Assembly: GCA_905221605.1 (NCBI GenBank)
Contig: CAJNDS010002126.1
Span: forward strand, 517,501-579,500
DNA length: 62,000 nucleotides
Direction of reading: 5' to 3'
DNA from: Symbiodinium natans
Lineage: Eukaryota; Sar; Dinophyceae; Suessiales; Symbiodiniaceae
The number at the start of each line of letters is the position of its first letter. Position 1 is the stretch's first letter. A program made the position numbers and the translations under genes. Positions 20,813 through 31,001 of the stretch are shown here, in pieces. Below the pieces are notes generated by a model. That model was given only the letters and a program-made list of their open reading frames with translations. It was not told the origin of the DNA and searched no databases.

Positions 20813-23402
20813 CCGATATTATGCCACAAGTTTCGGGTTTAGGGTTGAGGGTTGAGGGTTTGGGGTTTGGGGTGTCGGGGTCAGGGTTGAGCCCTAGACC
20901 CCCTATTTGCGGCTTGCGGTGTGGGTTTCGGGCGTTTTGGGGTTTTGGGGTTTTGGGGTTTTGGGGTTTTAGGTTCCGGGCCCGGCAACACATTGCTAGC
21001 CGCTGTGTGGTAGCCCGAAGGCAACTGCAGAGCTAGTTGAAGACCCTAAGCCATGTTGGTCCCAAGCCCCAGACCCTGAACCCTAACCCACCCTAAACCC
21101 GGAACCCTGAACCCTAAACCCTAAACCCTAGACCCTAAACCCTCTCTTCCTGAAACCAGGCACCCCATGACCTCATGGCGGCCGGGGGCCAAGAATCACA
21201 AGCGCTTGCAGCGTATTGGGGTAGGGATTAGGGTTTGGGGGTTAGGGTTTAGGGTTTAGGGTTTAGGGTTTAGGGTTTAGGGTTTAGGGTTTAGGGCCTT
21301 AAGGTTTAGGGGTGTAGGGGCTTAAGGTTCGAGGTTGAGGGTCTAGGGCCCGGCGCAAGACAGTGCCCTAAAACCCAATAGGGTTTAGGGTTTAGGGTTT
21401 AGGGTTTAGGGTTTAGGGTTTAGGGTTTAGGGTTTGCAGCAAGCAGGCGGAGTCGGTAACAACCCAGGGTTTAGGGTTGAGGGCTTAGGGTCTGGTACAA
21501 TCCCCTTAGACCCGCAGGCTCCTACACCTCGAGCTTGTTTAAGTGGGACCCCGAAACCCTAAAACCCTAAAACCCCCTATAACCCTACTGAACCCTGCCC
21601 AACTTGCGAGATCTGTAGCCCACGGAAAAGGCTACATGTACCCATATCCAGTAGACACATAGACCTTGTAGAGGCGACATACCTACTTTTACTTGGAATG
21701 AGAGGGATGGGAGGCGCCTTACAAAAATCCCTTGAAGGGTATATACAGGGGGATGGCAAGTACCTACTTCCCTTCCTGAAAAACTAGCAGGTTTGGGGGC
21801 CCGGTAGCCCCAACCTGGAGACGCCAGCCAATGCTCAATCTCGACCCTTGAGCTCCACGTCGTCCCAGGGTCTGCCCCGTACAGGGGGCCCCTGCGGAAT
21901 CACCCGAGTCGGCGGAGGCGTGGGCAAAGGACCTGGCGCACCCGAACCTAAACCCGGAGCCCTAAGCCCTAAACCCTGAACCCAAAACCCTTAACCCTAA
22001 ACCCTATACCCACTAAACCCTAAACTCTAAATCGGAGAGAGAAGGGGTGTTGAGGTTCGCTCCACGCGAACCACGGCCCAGGACTTGCTAAAGCCGCATC
22101 CAGAGAGGGGTTTGGGTATTTCTGCCCCTGGAGGTATGGCGTTAATGGTCTAGAAGCATGTTTACAGAATTGAAGCTCTAAACCAACCCAAAACCCTAAA
22201 CCCTACACCCTAAATTTTCAGTCCGTGTGGTTTCACATCCGCTTGCGCTCGACCTTAACCCCAAATCCCTGACACGTTGAGGGGATTGTAGGGTAGAAAA
22301 TAGCCACACTTATAAACCCTATAAACCCTTATTCTCACGTTGTGAACCCTTTCGACCCCCTAAACCCCCTAAACCCCCTAAACCCCCTAAACCCTGAACC
22401 CTAAACCCTAAACCCAGGCTCGTTGTGCTTCGGCCTCAAGAAGCATCAGGACGCCGGCTCCACAGGCCGGCAGTGGAGAAACTCCGAGGTGGTAGGGTGC
22501 TGGTCGTTTGGGGTTTAGAGTTTAGGGTTCAGGGTTTAGAGTTTAAGGTTTAGGGTTTAGGGTTTAGGGTTTAGGCTTTGGGGTTTAGGGTTTAGGGTTT
22601 AGGGTTTAGGGTTTAGGGTAAACCTCAACAACTTTAAGCCACAGAAGAGAGCTACCTGAAAGGTTTGAGTCTAAAAACCCTCATCTTGCGCGGACTTTGG
22701 GGGTGCGGGTTCAGGGCTTAGGGGTTTCATGTTTCTTGAGGCATGTTGTTGTTCAGGGCTTTCGTGGAACAAAGTTGGCTTTCGTGGGCTGGGAGCGACT
22801 TCGGGGTCTGCCAGGCCTCCTTGTTGAACAATCGCGTCTTATGGTAGTTGGTCCTAGTTGTAAACCAAACCCTAAACCCTAAACCCTAAACCCTAAACCC
22901 TGAAGGGTACCAGAACTCAAGAACTGCTGCCACTGCGTGGCCTTCGTAGGGGCTGACAGTGTGGATCTCGTATGCATCCCCTAACCCCCAAAACCCCAAA
23001 CCCTGACCCCTAACCCCTAGTCCCTAAAACCTAAACCCTAAGCCCTAAACCCTAAACCCTAAGCCCTAAACCCTAAACCCTAAACCCTAAACCCCAAGCC
23101 CTAAACCCTAAACCCTAACCCTAAACCCTAAGCCTTCAAACCCTAAATCACCGATTGGCGTCGAAGACCGGACCTCGAGTGCATTGGGGGGTTACGAAGA
23201 TCTTCGGGCAGGCTCGAACTTCGTCATTGCATGCCAATCCCTGACTTTAGGCCAGGGGTGTGGACTGAGGATTACGGCTTCAGGGCTTTTGGGGTTCAGG
23301 GCTTTCTAGGGCTTTTAGATTCTTTTTAGGGTTTTAGGGTTAACGTTTTAGGGTTTAGGGTTGAAGGCAACCCCCTTAAAGGAAATCCTGCGCCCCCTCG
23401 CC

Positions 23403-23486
23403 ATGGCTGCAGAGAACCGGGGCTGGTTCTACGTCAAGGTGCCGGATGCCAGTGAGCCCCGGGCTCAGGCCCCATGGCGCCGGAAG
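23403..23486 (+). CDS. Unidentified possible 5' exon
   Basis: ATG at 23403 opens MAAENRGWFYVKVPDASEPR and continues to APWRR before CCCTAAA units. The composition looks coding. It could be the start of a gene continuing at 24113. No family recognised. Confidence 0.35.
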
Positions 23487-23911
23487 CCTAAACCCTAAAC
23501 CCTAAACCCTAAACTTTTTGGGGGAAGCCTAGGGTTCAGGGTTTCGGGAGTTTAGGAAGTTTAGGGAATTTAACGAGGGGGGTTCAGGATTTTGGGAGTT
23601 TAGGGGGTTTAGGGCTTCGGGTTTTGGGCACCCTCAACACACCCTGAACCCCTCCGTGCATGTCCCGCGGGCTTGGGCCGGCCCGGCTACCCAGGCGGCG
23701 TGCGCAAGCATTTCCAATTCTGACCCTAAACCGTAAACCCTAAACCCTAAACCCTAAACCCTAAACTTCTTGGGGGGGAAGCCTAGGGTTCGGAGTTTAG
23801 GAAGTTTAGGGGAAGGGGGAGAAGGGGTTGGATCTGGCAATCTCTCTGTTGAGTTCTGCGTCTTGGGCTCGAACACCTCCCAGCCCAATCTCGAAACCGT
23901 ACGTTAGTTGG

Positions 23912-24010
23912 GTTTTGGGTTTAGGGTTTAGGGTTTAGGGGTTTAGGGGTTTAGGGGTTTAGGGGTTTAGGGGTTTAGGGGTTTAGGGGTTTAGGGGTTT
24001 AGGGGTTTAG
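23912..24010 (+). repeat. TTTAGGGG (8-mer) variant array
   Basis: About ten eight-base GTTTAGGG units with one extra G, flanked by ordinary seven-base units. Another such block lies at 24180-24376. Confidence 0.9.
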
Positions 24011-24112
24011 GGTTTTGGTTTTAGGCTTTAGGGTAACAATCAAATCCTCAGTTGAGCTGGCAAGCCTTGAGAAGGGTCCAAACCCTAAACCCTAAACCCT
24101 CGCACATCCCAG

Positions 24113-24163
24113 GACATCTATGAGCTCCGCGTGCTGCCCATGCCGGTGGTTGAGGACGGCTTT
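24113..24163 (+). CDS. Unidentified short exon
   Basis: CCCAG|GAC opens DIYELRVLPMPVVEDGFG, followed by a GTTTTT donor-like context and TTTAGGGG repeats. It lies between arrays on both sides. Too short to assign. Confidence 0.4.
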
Positions 24164-24896
24164 GGGTTTTTAGGGGCTTAGGGCTTTAGGGGTTTAGGGG
24201 TTTAGAGTTTAGGGTTTTGGGGGGGTTTAGGGTTTAGGGGTTTAGGAGTGTATGCAAGTGGTCCTGGAGACGATCCAGGAGTTTAGGGGTTTAGGAGTTT
24301 AGGGGTTTAGGGGTTTCGGAGTTTAGGGGTTTAGGGGTTTAGGGGTTTAGGAGTTTAGGGGTTTGGGGTTTAGGGCGTCCTCAAAAGATTCTGGGTGGGT
24401 TGTTTGAATTTGGGGGGGGACACTTCGCTAAGTCCACCCTAGATAAACCCTAAACCCTAAACCCTAACGCCCTAAGCCCTAAACCCTAAACCTAACGCCT
24501 CGAACATCCGAGAGCCGAAGCCTTGGAATCCAAGTGGGATGGCCACGCTGTGAGACATCTCGTGAACCCGGCTCCAAAGCCTGCAGACCCGGATTTAGGG
24601 TAGGGTTTGGGTTTAGGGCTAGGCGGGGCCATAACAGACCCACGCTTTTTCGGCAGTTTAGCTCTGTTGCCCTCAGAATCTCCTGTAAATACCGATGTTT
24701 CCGGGGTTTCGCCCATCACCTCATCCCCAAAACTTTTATCTAACATCTTCCTGCAGTTTTTTGGGCATCGGTAGACTACACTGGTATTTGTGGGTTTTTT
24801 TGCACTACGCACTTTCGACGTGTCCTAAACTAAGCCCTGTCTTGTTTGCATCCGCTTCTGCCCAGCCCTGGGCTAAATAACACGTTTGCTTCAGCA

Positions 24897-25112
24897 TAGT
24901 TAGAAGAGAGCATCCATGGCCCAACCATGATGACGCCCATAGTCTAATCCGTTCTGGGAAGATAGCATCCATTGCCCAAGCATGATGACGTCCATGGTCT
25001 ACTCTGTTCAGATGAGAAGAGAGCATCCATGGCCCAAGCATGATGACGTCCATGGTCCACATGTTTTCTGCACTGCCATGGCGCAACCATGATGACGTCC
25101 ATGGTCTACTCC
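24897..25112 (+). repeat. Tandem repeat of about 60 bases, four units
   Basis: GCATCCATGGCCCAAGCATG then ATGACGTCCATGGTCTACTC recurs at about 24909, 24965, 25022 and 25074 with small changes; spacers differ slightly. Minus-strand frames through it are repeat products. Confidence 0.85.
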
Positions 25113-25782
25113 CACGACAAGCCACACCGTGACATAATACCTTTGTTTAGGGTTTGGGGTTTGGGGTTTTGGGGGAGTTTTGGGTTTTAATTATTACCCT
25201 GAAGCCTTTCTTTTGCCTGGTGCAATAGGAGGGGATGATCCTCGTCAAGAAGACGATGATTGTGACTTGCTCGAATTGGGTTGCAATACTTCGATGGGTC
25301 TGGGTGCTTGCATGATCGACGAGCGGTCGGATGTCTAGAAGCTCACAAAATACTCCTTGGAGCCGACCACCCTCCACCTCACAGTACCCAAAACAGTGCG
25401 CTTGCTTTAAGGAACTATATGCTCAACACACTGTAATATGTGAGGGTGGGAAGAAGGGGTAGGTTTGGGGTGAGCTCCACTTGACGCTTTCTTCCTGCTT
25501 CCTGCAGCAGTCCTTACGCCCTAAATTTCTAGAGCCCATGAACCCTAAATCCCTAAACTCTACACGCTACAAACCCGAAACCCTACACCCTATCGACCCT
25601 AAATCCCTAAATCCCTAGACCTCAGGCTTGCGAAGCCCTAAAACCTGCAGTGGGCTCAACATCTTTCAGGCTTCGGGCGTCAGGCTTTACCCGTTTGAGC
25701 TGAATTCTTGAGGGCCCGCGAAAACCTAAACCCTAAACCTTAAACCCTAAACCCTAAACCCTAAACCCAAATACCTCCTCAG
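25113..25782. other. Stretch without a recognised gene
   Basis: Unique sequence of moderate complexity at 25180-25500, then short CCCTAAA-like tracts to 25770. A weak open frame on the minus strand (25147-25377) is not supported by any motif. Confidence 0.4.
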
Positions 25783-25881
25783 GTGGTTGCTCCGATGGCG
25801 AGGACGTACCTGGAGATCCCCAACTTCGATACAAAGACTGAGAAGTTGGGCCTGAAAAAGACGCAGCGCCCCGCCGAACTC
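25783..25881 (+). CDS. MDR oxidoreductase gene, probable N-terminal exon
   Basis: CAG|GTG opens VVAPMARTYLEIPNFDTKTE followed by KLGLKKTQRPAEL. The pattern (RTY..xPNFDxKTxKLxLxxTxRPxEL) fits the first beta strands of MDR-superfamily reductases, ahead of the usual GEVLVKV. It ends at TGAGGGTTTAGGG, where a GA or GT donor overlaps the start of a TTTAGGG array. At least one exon (catalytic-domain middle) between here and 26634 is not identified. MDR reductases reduce enones or quinones with NADPH. Assignment of this exon rests on position and resemblance. Confidence 0.45.
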
Positions 25882-26538
25882 TGAGGGTTTAGGGTTTAGG
25901 GTTTAGGGTTTAGGGTTTATAGGGTATATAGGGTATATAGGGTATATAGGGTCTTGGGTTTTTGGGGTTTAGGTTTTATAGGGTTTTATAGGGTATATAG
26001 AGTTTTGGGTTTAGGGTTTCGGGTCTAGGGTTTCAGGTTTAGGGTTTAGGGACCATAGAACCTCGTGCGCATTTCATGAAGAAAGACTGTGTTGGGGGCC
26101 AGCAGCAAAGCCTAGACAACGCCACGAATCTGATTTGACACTCTGGATTCTGGATGGCGCAGGCGTCACTTGAACACGCCCTAGTGCGGCCCTAAACCCC
26201 TAAACCCTAATCATGGACTTTTCGCGCGTCCCGAACGCGAAGCGCCGAGACCATATTCCCAGGTTGAACCAGCCTGGCAAGTGCGAGTCAGTTGGGATCG
26301 TGATGGAAAGCAAGAGCAAGAAGTGACCCTTCTGTTGCTTTGGAGGCTTCGGGATTCAGGGTTGGTAAGACTGGTGGTGGTTTCTGTCTGCGTGTGCGTG
26401 TGTACGTATGTTTGGGCAGCTTGCGTTGAGTCTGTTGTGGTAGCCGGGAGTGGAGTCAGCAGGTGGTGAGTTTGGATGTGTGTCACGTGCGGTTGAACGA
26501 CTCATGGAGGGCGGGGGTACTGTAGGGCTTAGCTAGGT

Positions 26539-26633
26539 AGGCCCTTGGGACATCTTATATTTTCCCTTATTGGGTTGAAAAGGATCATGTTTAGGAACAT
26601 TTTTCAGAGGGCTTTAAGGGCCATCTTAGTTAG
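26539..26633 (+). repeat. Dispersed repeat family B, copy 2, ending exactly at an exon
   Basis: GGCCCTTGGGACATCTTATA ... TTTTCCCTTATTGGGTTGAA ... TTTTTCAGAGGGCTTTAAGG ... GGCCATCTTAGTTAG. TAGGTA occurs at both ends (26533-26538 and 26631-26636), and the next base after the terminal AG begins the MDR exon. This is what an introner with a small target duplication should look like. Confidence 0.7.
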
Positions 26634-26745
26634 GTACAAACTTGGTGATCGGGTTTTGCTGCCCTTCAACGACCTGCTCGAGTACTCCGTGCACCGCGAC
26701 GATGGCAAAGACAGCGAGTTCGGGCCTCCCCTCAAGGCCGACAGG
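26634..26745 (+). CDS. MDR oxidoreductase gene, exon
   Basis: Reads YKLGDRVLLPFNDLLEYSVH then RDDGKDSEFGPPLKADR. GDRVL..ND.LEYSV is the GDxVxxxxxxxEYxxV segment of zinc-free MDR proteins, just ahead of the substrate/NADP domain boundary. The acceptor is TTAG|G from a family B repeat. The donor GT at 26746 is the GGTTTAGGG of the first telomere-like unit. Ends in a complete codon, matching the phase of the next exon at 27420. Confidence 0.65.
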
Positions 26746-26836
26746 GTTTAGGGTTTAGGGTTTAGGGTTTAGGGTTTAGGGTTTAGGGTTTAGGGTTTAG
26801 GGTTTAGGGTTTAGGGTTTAGGGTTTAGGGTTTAGG
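26742..26836 (+). repeat. TTTAGGG array at the very start of an MDR intron, 13 units
   Basis: The array begins at the last bases of the exon (AGG|GTTTAGGG), so the repeat itself supplies the GT donor for intron 26746-27419. Confidence 0.9.
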
Positions 26837-27419
26837 GCAGAATCAGAAGAAATGACCTGGAACTCAGACAGGGTATTTGCTTCTGCCGTTTTCTCACAAG
26901 GTGGCGGGCAACCTTTTCTGCCCCAAACCCTCAACCCGAAACCCTTTAGACTCGACCCTAATCTTAAATGGGCATTTGCCCTGACCACAACAGATTTCAA
27001 GGTTGAGGTTCACGGTTTGGATCATGGAGCCCCTAAATAGCCCGCCACTCATTTGCAGGAAAAGGGGCTGAAACCCTAAACCCTAAACCCTCAATCCTTG
27101 AGCAGAATGGCTGCTCACGGGGAGGTGAGAAGCGGGTCTAGCCCATGGTTGTGGAGGTCCTTCGCGGTTTAAGTAAGGATTAGCAATTGGTTTGAGTCAG
27201 GATAAGTTGGGGGTTGTTTTCTTCGGGTTTCTGGGAACTATACCTTCTGTCTCCCGACAATCTCGCAGGATTTAATTAGAGGTGACGCAGGGTTTTGAGG
27301 TGATGGAGGCCGAACGCCTAGACCCTAAACCCTAAACCCTAAACCCTCAACACTAAACCCTAAACCCTAAGCCCTAAACCCTAAACCCTAAATCCTTTGC
27401 TTCTGTGACCCTCCTCCAG

Positions 27420-27490
27420 GTCTTCGATTTTGTGCGTACCGAGACGCAGCTGACCGCTTTGTCTCCTGGGGCAGGTTTGACCGTCACGCG
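27420..27490 (+). CDS. MDR oxidoreductase gene, exon (short)
   Basis: CCAG|GTC opens VFDFVRTETQLTALSPGAGL then TVTR. Position and pattern fit the segment leading to GxxGLTAxxAL before the nucleotide-binding motif. Phase 0 start agrees with the previous exon. The 3' border is uncertain (GC at 27491, or an earlier GC in CCTGGG|GCAGG). The upstream intron contains several CCCTAAA units (27320-27392). Confidence 0.5.
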
Positions 27491-27633
27491 GCTGCGGTTT
27501 ACGGTTTAGGGTTTAGGGTTGAGGGTTTAGGGTTTAGGGTTCAGGGTTTAGGGTTTAGGGTTGAGGGTTCAGGGTTTAGGGTTTAGGCCCTAAACCATGA
27601 CTAGACCAGCCACAAGCACCTACGAAGCTTGAG

Positions 27634-27710
27634 GCCTACTGCGCGATGAACCATCCGTGCGGTCGTGTTGAGGAGCCGCTCTGCCCCGGGTCTGACAAGT
27701 ATGACGAGAG
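27634..27710 (+). CDS. MDR oxidoreductase gene, probable small exon
   Basis: GAG|GCC opens AYCAMNHPCGRVEEPLCPGS then DKYDE. The donor GTTAGGGTTTAGGG begins the adjoining array. It ends with two bases (AG), which combine with the G at 28962 to give an in-frame R-K-T-V-L join to the nucleotide-binding exon. Homology alone is weak for this piece; phase supports it. Confidence 0.45.
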
Positions 27711-28961
27711 GTTAGGGTTTAGGGTTTAGGGTTTAGGGTTTAGGGTTTAGGGTTTAGGGTTTAGGGTACAGGGTTTAGGGTTTAGGGTTTAGGGTTTAGG
27801 GTTTAGGGCGTAAGGCAAGGGCCATCAGGGTTCATCCGGGTGAGGGCATTTGGGATCTCTCTATATCTCATTTGTCTTCTCCCTCTCTCTCTCTCTATCT
27901 GTCTGTGGCCCCCTTGTATAACCCTAAACTCCGAGCGAGTGATTCTGAGGGCACTGGCGGAGGGGGAGTTGAGGCACAGGTGCTGATAGCAACAAAAAGC
28001 CACAGGCGCAACAAGGATCTCTTGTTGCTTTGTTGCTTCTGTCTGACCACATCCAGGTTGAGCTTGTGTCGACGGCAGAAGTAGAATCAACCTAAACCCT
28101 GTATCATATAAACACGAAAGCGCTGAACTCTAAAGCCTAACCCGTAAAATGGACATGCATGCACTACTTTGCTTCAAGCCCTAGAGACCCCAAACCCTAA
28201 ACCTAAACCTAAAACCCCTTTTTTTCTACCCCGGACGCCGTGAACGTCCTCAAATTCCTAAACTCCCTCAACCCTCAAATCATGGAAGGGTCTAAGGTTG
28301 CTTTTCCTAAACTGGTAGGGTGTAGGGGTTTAGGGGTTTAGGGGTTTAGGGTCTAGGGTTTAGGGTTTAGGGTTAGGGTTTAGGGGTTTAGGGGTTTAGG
28401 GTTTAGGGTTTAGGGTTTAGGGTTTAGGGTTTAGGGTTTAGGGTTAGGGTTTAGGGGTGTAGGGGTTTAGGGTTTAGGGGTTTAGGGGTTTAGGGTTTAG
28501 GGTCTAGGATCTAGGGTTTCGGGTTCTAGAAAGCTTGCGGTGTGGACCAAGGCTCGGGTGGCTTGCTGTCTTGCTTCAAGGGCCTCTTCCAGAAGAAGCC
28601 CCAGACGCCCGGTCTGCTTAACCCTAAACCCTAAACCCTAAACCCTAAACCCTAAACCCTAAACCCTAAACCCTAAACCCTAAACCCTAAACCTTAAGCA
28701 AAGAAGGGCGCAAGGATCAATGGTGGCACCCAGATCCTTCTGTGAAGCTGGGAACGGCCGTCGGGTTGTCCTAGGCAGCAAGGCCCCCCAAAGCCCGAAG
28801 GTTTGGGGTGTAGGGTTTAGGGTTTAGGGTTTTAGGGTTTAGGGTTTAGGGTTTAGGGTTTAGGGTTTAGGGTTTAGGGTTTAGGGTTTAGGGCACTTTA
28901 CACCTTAAACCCCTTTCATGAGGAGTAGACCCCCTAAACCCTAAACCTAATTGCCTGTAAG

Positions 28962-29032
28962 GAAGACCGTGCTGATCACCTCCGCAGCCGGTGCAGTGGG
29001 CACTATTGCAGGTCAGCTCTACAAGAGAAAAG
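28962..29032 (+). CDS. MDR oxidoreductase gene, NADP-binding exon
   Basis: Reads KTVLITSAAGAVGTIAGQLY then KRKG. AAGAVGxxxGQL is the signature nucleotide-binding turn of the zinc-free MDR reductases (leukotriene B4 12-hydroxydehydrogenase / alkenal reductase / PTGR type), which bind NADP(H) in the cytosol. AAG|G acceptor at 28961/28962. The donor is GC at 29033-29034, and the junction base quartet AGGC occurs at both intron ends. Confidence 0.8.
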
Positions 29033-29335
29033 GCCAGCTGCTAGGGTTTAGGGTTTAGGGTTTAGGGTTTAGGGTTTAGGGTTTAGGGTTTAGGGTTTAG
29101 GGAATTGGGGCCCCCAAACCCGATTCCTGAACCTTTAACACTCCTTCTACACCCTGAACCCCTAAACTTCTTGTGAACCCGTAGGAAGCCTCAAAAGATG
29201 AACCACTAGAAGGCATATGCTTGTTCTTAGGGACGCTCAGACATTCTGCGATGTAGGTCAGCCCCGAATGATCTGTCTTCCCTGCAATACTTCTTCGTGT
29301 AAACCCCAAACCAGTTTTCCCCCCATGCAGTCCAG
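29033..29335 (+). other. GC-AG intron of the MDR gene carrying a TTTAGGG array
   Basis: Removal joins KRKG to CKVIGVTG exactly as in the family (GCKVVG). It starts GCCAGCTGC and ends GCAGTCCAG. A TTTAGGG array of about nine units fills 29041-29102, only eight bases from the donor. Size 303 bases. Confidence 0.8.
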
Positions 29336-29373
29336 GCTGCAAGGTCATCGGCGTCACCGGTACGCGCGAGAAG
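29336..29373 (+). CDS. MDR oxidoreductase gene, 38-base exon
   Basis: Completes G and reads CKVIGVTGTREK, the second Rossmann strand with the NADP phosphate-binding loop (family: GCKVVGxxGSxEK). The donor appears to be GA at 29374; the AG|G-like acceptor of the next exon is at 29660/29661, giving the family-conserved spacing EK-ADQLLNFGYD. Confidence 0.7.
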
Positions 29374-29660
29374 GACGATCAGCTGATGTCTTGTAGTTCC
29401 CAAACGGCTTAGGGTTTAGGGTTGGGGTTTAGGATTTGGGGTTTTGGGTTTTGGGTTTCGGGTTTGGGGTTTAGGGTTGGCTGGAGGCTCTTGCATCAGG
29501 GAGTTGGGTGGTTTGTAGAGTTGTGCGATGTATGTGCGCACCCCCCCCCTCTGCTTGCCCCCAATCCCTAAACCCTAAACCCTAAACCCTAAACCCTAAA
29601 CCCTAAACCCTATAAACCCTAAACCCTCGAGTGGGAGTGGTCGCTCCCAAAGATGCGCAG

Positions 29661-29701
29661 GCGGACCAACTCTTGAACTTCGGCTACGATGCCGCCATTG
29701 C
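29661..29701 (+). CDS. MDR oxidoreductase gene, 41-base exon
   Basis: Reads ADQLLNFGYDAAIA, the family motif xxLxxLGxDxxxxY. The donor GT at 29702 (GTACC) leaves two bases that are completed by G at 29825; GTAC occurs at both splice borders. The preceding intron (29374-29660) has both TTTAGGG and CCCTAAA tracts, the latter at 29565-29628. Confidence 0.75.
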
Positions 29702-29824
29702 GTACCTGGGGCGGTTGATGTTTGGGTGTAGGGTGTAGGGGTGTAGGGGTGTAGGGGTGTAGGGGTGTAGGGTTTAGGGTTTAGGGTTTGGGGGTTTACG
29801 GAATTAGGTTTTAGCCCAAGCAAG

Positions 29825-30131
29825 GTACAAGACGGAGGATATGGACCAACAGCTTGCGCAGCTGGCCCCAGAGGGCATCGATGTCTTTATGGACAATGTC
29901 GGCTCGCACCAGCTCGACATCGGCACGAAGCACATGAACGTTTCGGGGAAGGTCGTCATCGTGGGTTGCATGAGTGAGGTCGACCGTTTTGGCCACGAGG
30001 TCCACGGCTACAAGGGATATCTGCACGTAGCAGCTCGCGAACTGACCGTGGGCGGATTCCTGGTTTACAACCACGTGAAGGAAATTCCTCTTGCCATCAT
30101 GTCAATGGCCTGGATGCTGCAAAGCGGTGCG
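29825..30131 (+). CDS. MDR oxidoreductase gene, main catalytic-domain exon
   Basis: Reads YKTEDMDQQLAQLAPEGIDV, FMDNVGSHQLDIGTKHMNVS, GKVVIVGCMSEVD and later GFLVYNHVKEIPLAIMSMAW. The PEGIDVFxDNVG box and the GKVVIVGCxSE strand are diagnostic for PTGR/alkenal-reductase-type MDR enzymes, which reduce the double bond of alpha,beta-unsaturated carbonyls with NADPH. GT-AG introns on both sides (29702-29824 and 30132-30322) carry telomere-like tracts. Closest name is an NADP-dependent alkenal reductase or quinone oxidoreductase-like protein; the exact substrate is not deducible. Confidence 0.85.
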
Positions 30132-30322
30132 GTTACTTGGAGACTGGGTAGGTCAAACCTTTCACCTTGTTGGTTATACAGGTTCAAGTAGAATCCTACC
30201 ATATATAAAAGGTTAACCTTCTTTGGGCCACCCTAAGCCCTAAACCCTAAACCCTAAACCCTAAACCCTAAACCCTAAACCCTAAACCCTAAAACCCTAA
30301 AACCCTAAACCCTAAGGTTAAG
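30132..30322 (+). other. GT-AG intron of the MDR gene carrying a CCCTAAA array
   Basis: Starts GTTACTTGG and ends AAGGTTAAG; removal joins QSGA to PAATVVEG in frame. A CCCTAAA array of about 12 units occupies about 30234-30316, ending some ten bases before the acceptor. CTAAAC in the units resembles a branch-point sequence. Confidence 0.8.
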
Positions 30323-30433
30323 CCTGCAGCGACCGTCGTTGAGGGCAGCTTCGAAGGCTGGGCCAAGACTGTCGACGCCATGATGTCCGGGGCGACCTTT
30401 GGGAGGCTGCTGCTGAACTTGGCGAAGAGCTAG
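30323..30433 (+). CDS. MDR oxidoreductase gene, last exon
   Basis: Reads PAATVVEGSFEGWAKTVDAM then MSGATFGRLLLNLAKS and stop TAG at 30431-30433. TVVEGxxxxxxxxxxMxxGxxFGRLxxxxA matches the C-terminus of alkenal reductases (VEGLENxPxAFxxLxxGxNxGKxVVxxA). It contributes to the NADP-side domain. 36 codons, phase 0. Confidence 0.85.
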   Translation, partial: PAATVVEGSFEGWAKTVDAMMSGATFGRLLLNLAKS

Positions 30434-30503
30434 ACCGGTTGTAAGCCAGGAGCTACAGCTTGCAAACCCTAAACCTTAAACCTTAAATTATCAAGATGTT
30501 CGA

Positions 30504-30693
30504 AAAGTTGCTGCGCTGCCGATGTTCTGTTTCAGAGAGAGCGAGCATGTATGGCAAAATGAATCGCTTGCCTAAATTATTTGTTTGCGTAATCTTATAA
30601 TGCATGTGTGTGAGAGAACATATTGTTTCTTAACTCATATCAGTCCTTCACAGCGTAGCTTTTCTTGCTCGAAGTGATCAGTCCAGAAGCAAT
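30504..30693 (+). repeat. Direct repeat, left copy, flanking the RING locus
   Basis: AAAGTTGCTGCGCTGCCGAT through TTATAATGCATGTGTGTGAG to GTGATCAGTCCAGAAGCAAT. About 93% like 32029-32230 by eye. Non-coding, AT-richer than its surroundings. Confidence 0.9.
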
Positions 30694-30824
30694 CTGAAAA
30701 AGAGGGTAGCTATGCGCTGCCCGGTTTGTCGCGATGCGGTTCTCACCACTGTCGACTGCTCGGTCGACATACTCATTTTTTTATTTGTTTCGTAGCTCAC
30801 TGAGCATGTATTCCGCCGATCGAG

Positions 30825-30875
30825 GTACGAGTTTATGGCGCGATCGGCCAGGAGGATTGTCCAGTGTGCATGCAG
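30825..30875 (+). CDS. RING-finger protein, exon with first Cys pair
   Basis: GAG|GTA opens VRVYGAIGQEDCPVCMQ, giving the first Cys-x2-Cys of a C3HC4 RING. GC donor at 30876. RING proteins are E3 ubiquitin ligases that recruit an E2; substrate unknown. Upstream (about 30710-30770) a separate CPVCRDAVLTTVDC appears, which may be the tail of another RING copy. Confidence 0.6.
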
Positions 30876-30929
30876 GCCGGACATGAAACACAGGCAACAT
30901 GTACTAACGTGAGACTCAGAATGACTAAG

Positions 30930-31001
30930 GAGAAGAAGAGCCTTACGGCTCTCGTTCCATGCGGGCACACGTACTGCGCCGATTGCGTGGCCGAGATGCA
31001 G
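30930..31001 (+). CDS. RING-finger protein, exon with C-H-C-C core
   Basis: CTAAG|GAG opens EKKSLTALVPCGHTYCADCV then AEMQ. PCGHTYCADC supplies Cys3, His4, Cys5 and Cys6 of a C3HC4 RING with canonical spacing from CPVC when the 54-base GC-AG intron 30876-30929 is removed. The donor is GC at 31002. No telomere-like repeats in this intron. Confidence 0.65.

Larger units (their letters stand above)
18002..23402. other. Array-dominated stretch, no gene recognised
   Basis: Contains CCCTAAA arrays (18158-18210, 18775-18839, 19144-19296), TTTAGGG arrays (18498-18552, 18940-19003, 21243-21295, 21384-21435), AT microsatellites, a TIR element and a palindrome listed separately. Short islands at 21166-21215 (APHDLMAAGGQESQALAAYW) and 21880-21945 (APAESPESAEAWAKDLAHP) could be exons but are unassignable. 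Confidence 0.5.

Noticed and set aside
20712-20993. Open frames encoding repeated NPKP/LNPKPxT peptides, here and at many other arrays
   Set aside because: They are translations of CCCTAAACCC repeats. A 21-base period with no stop in some frames gives long but meaningless frames.
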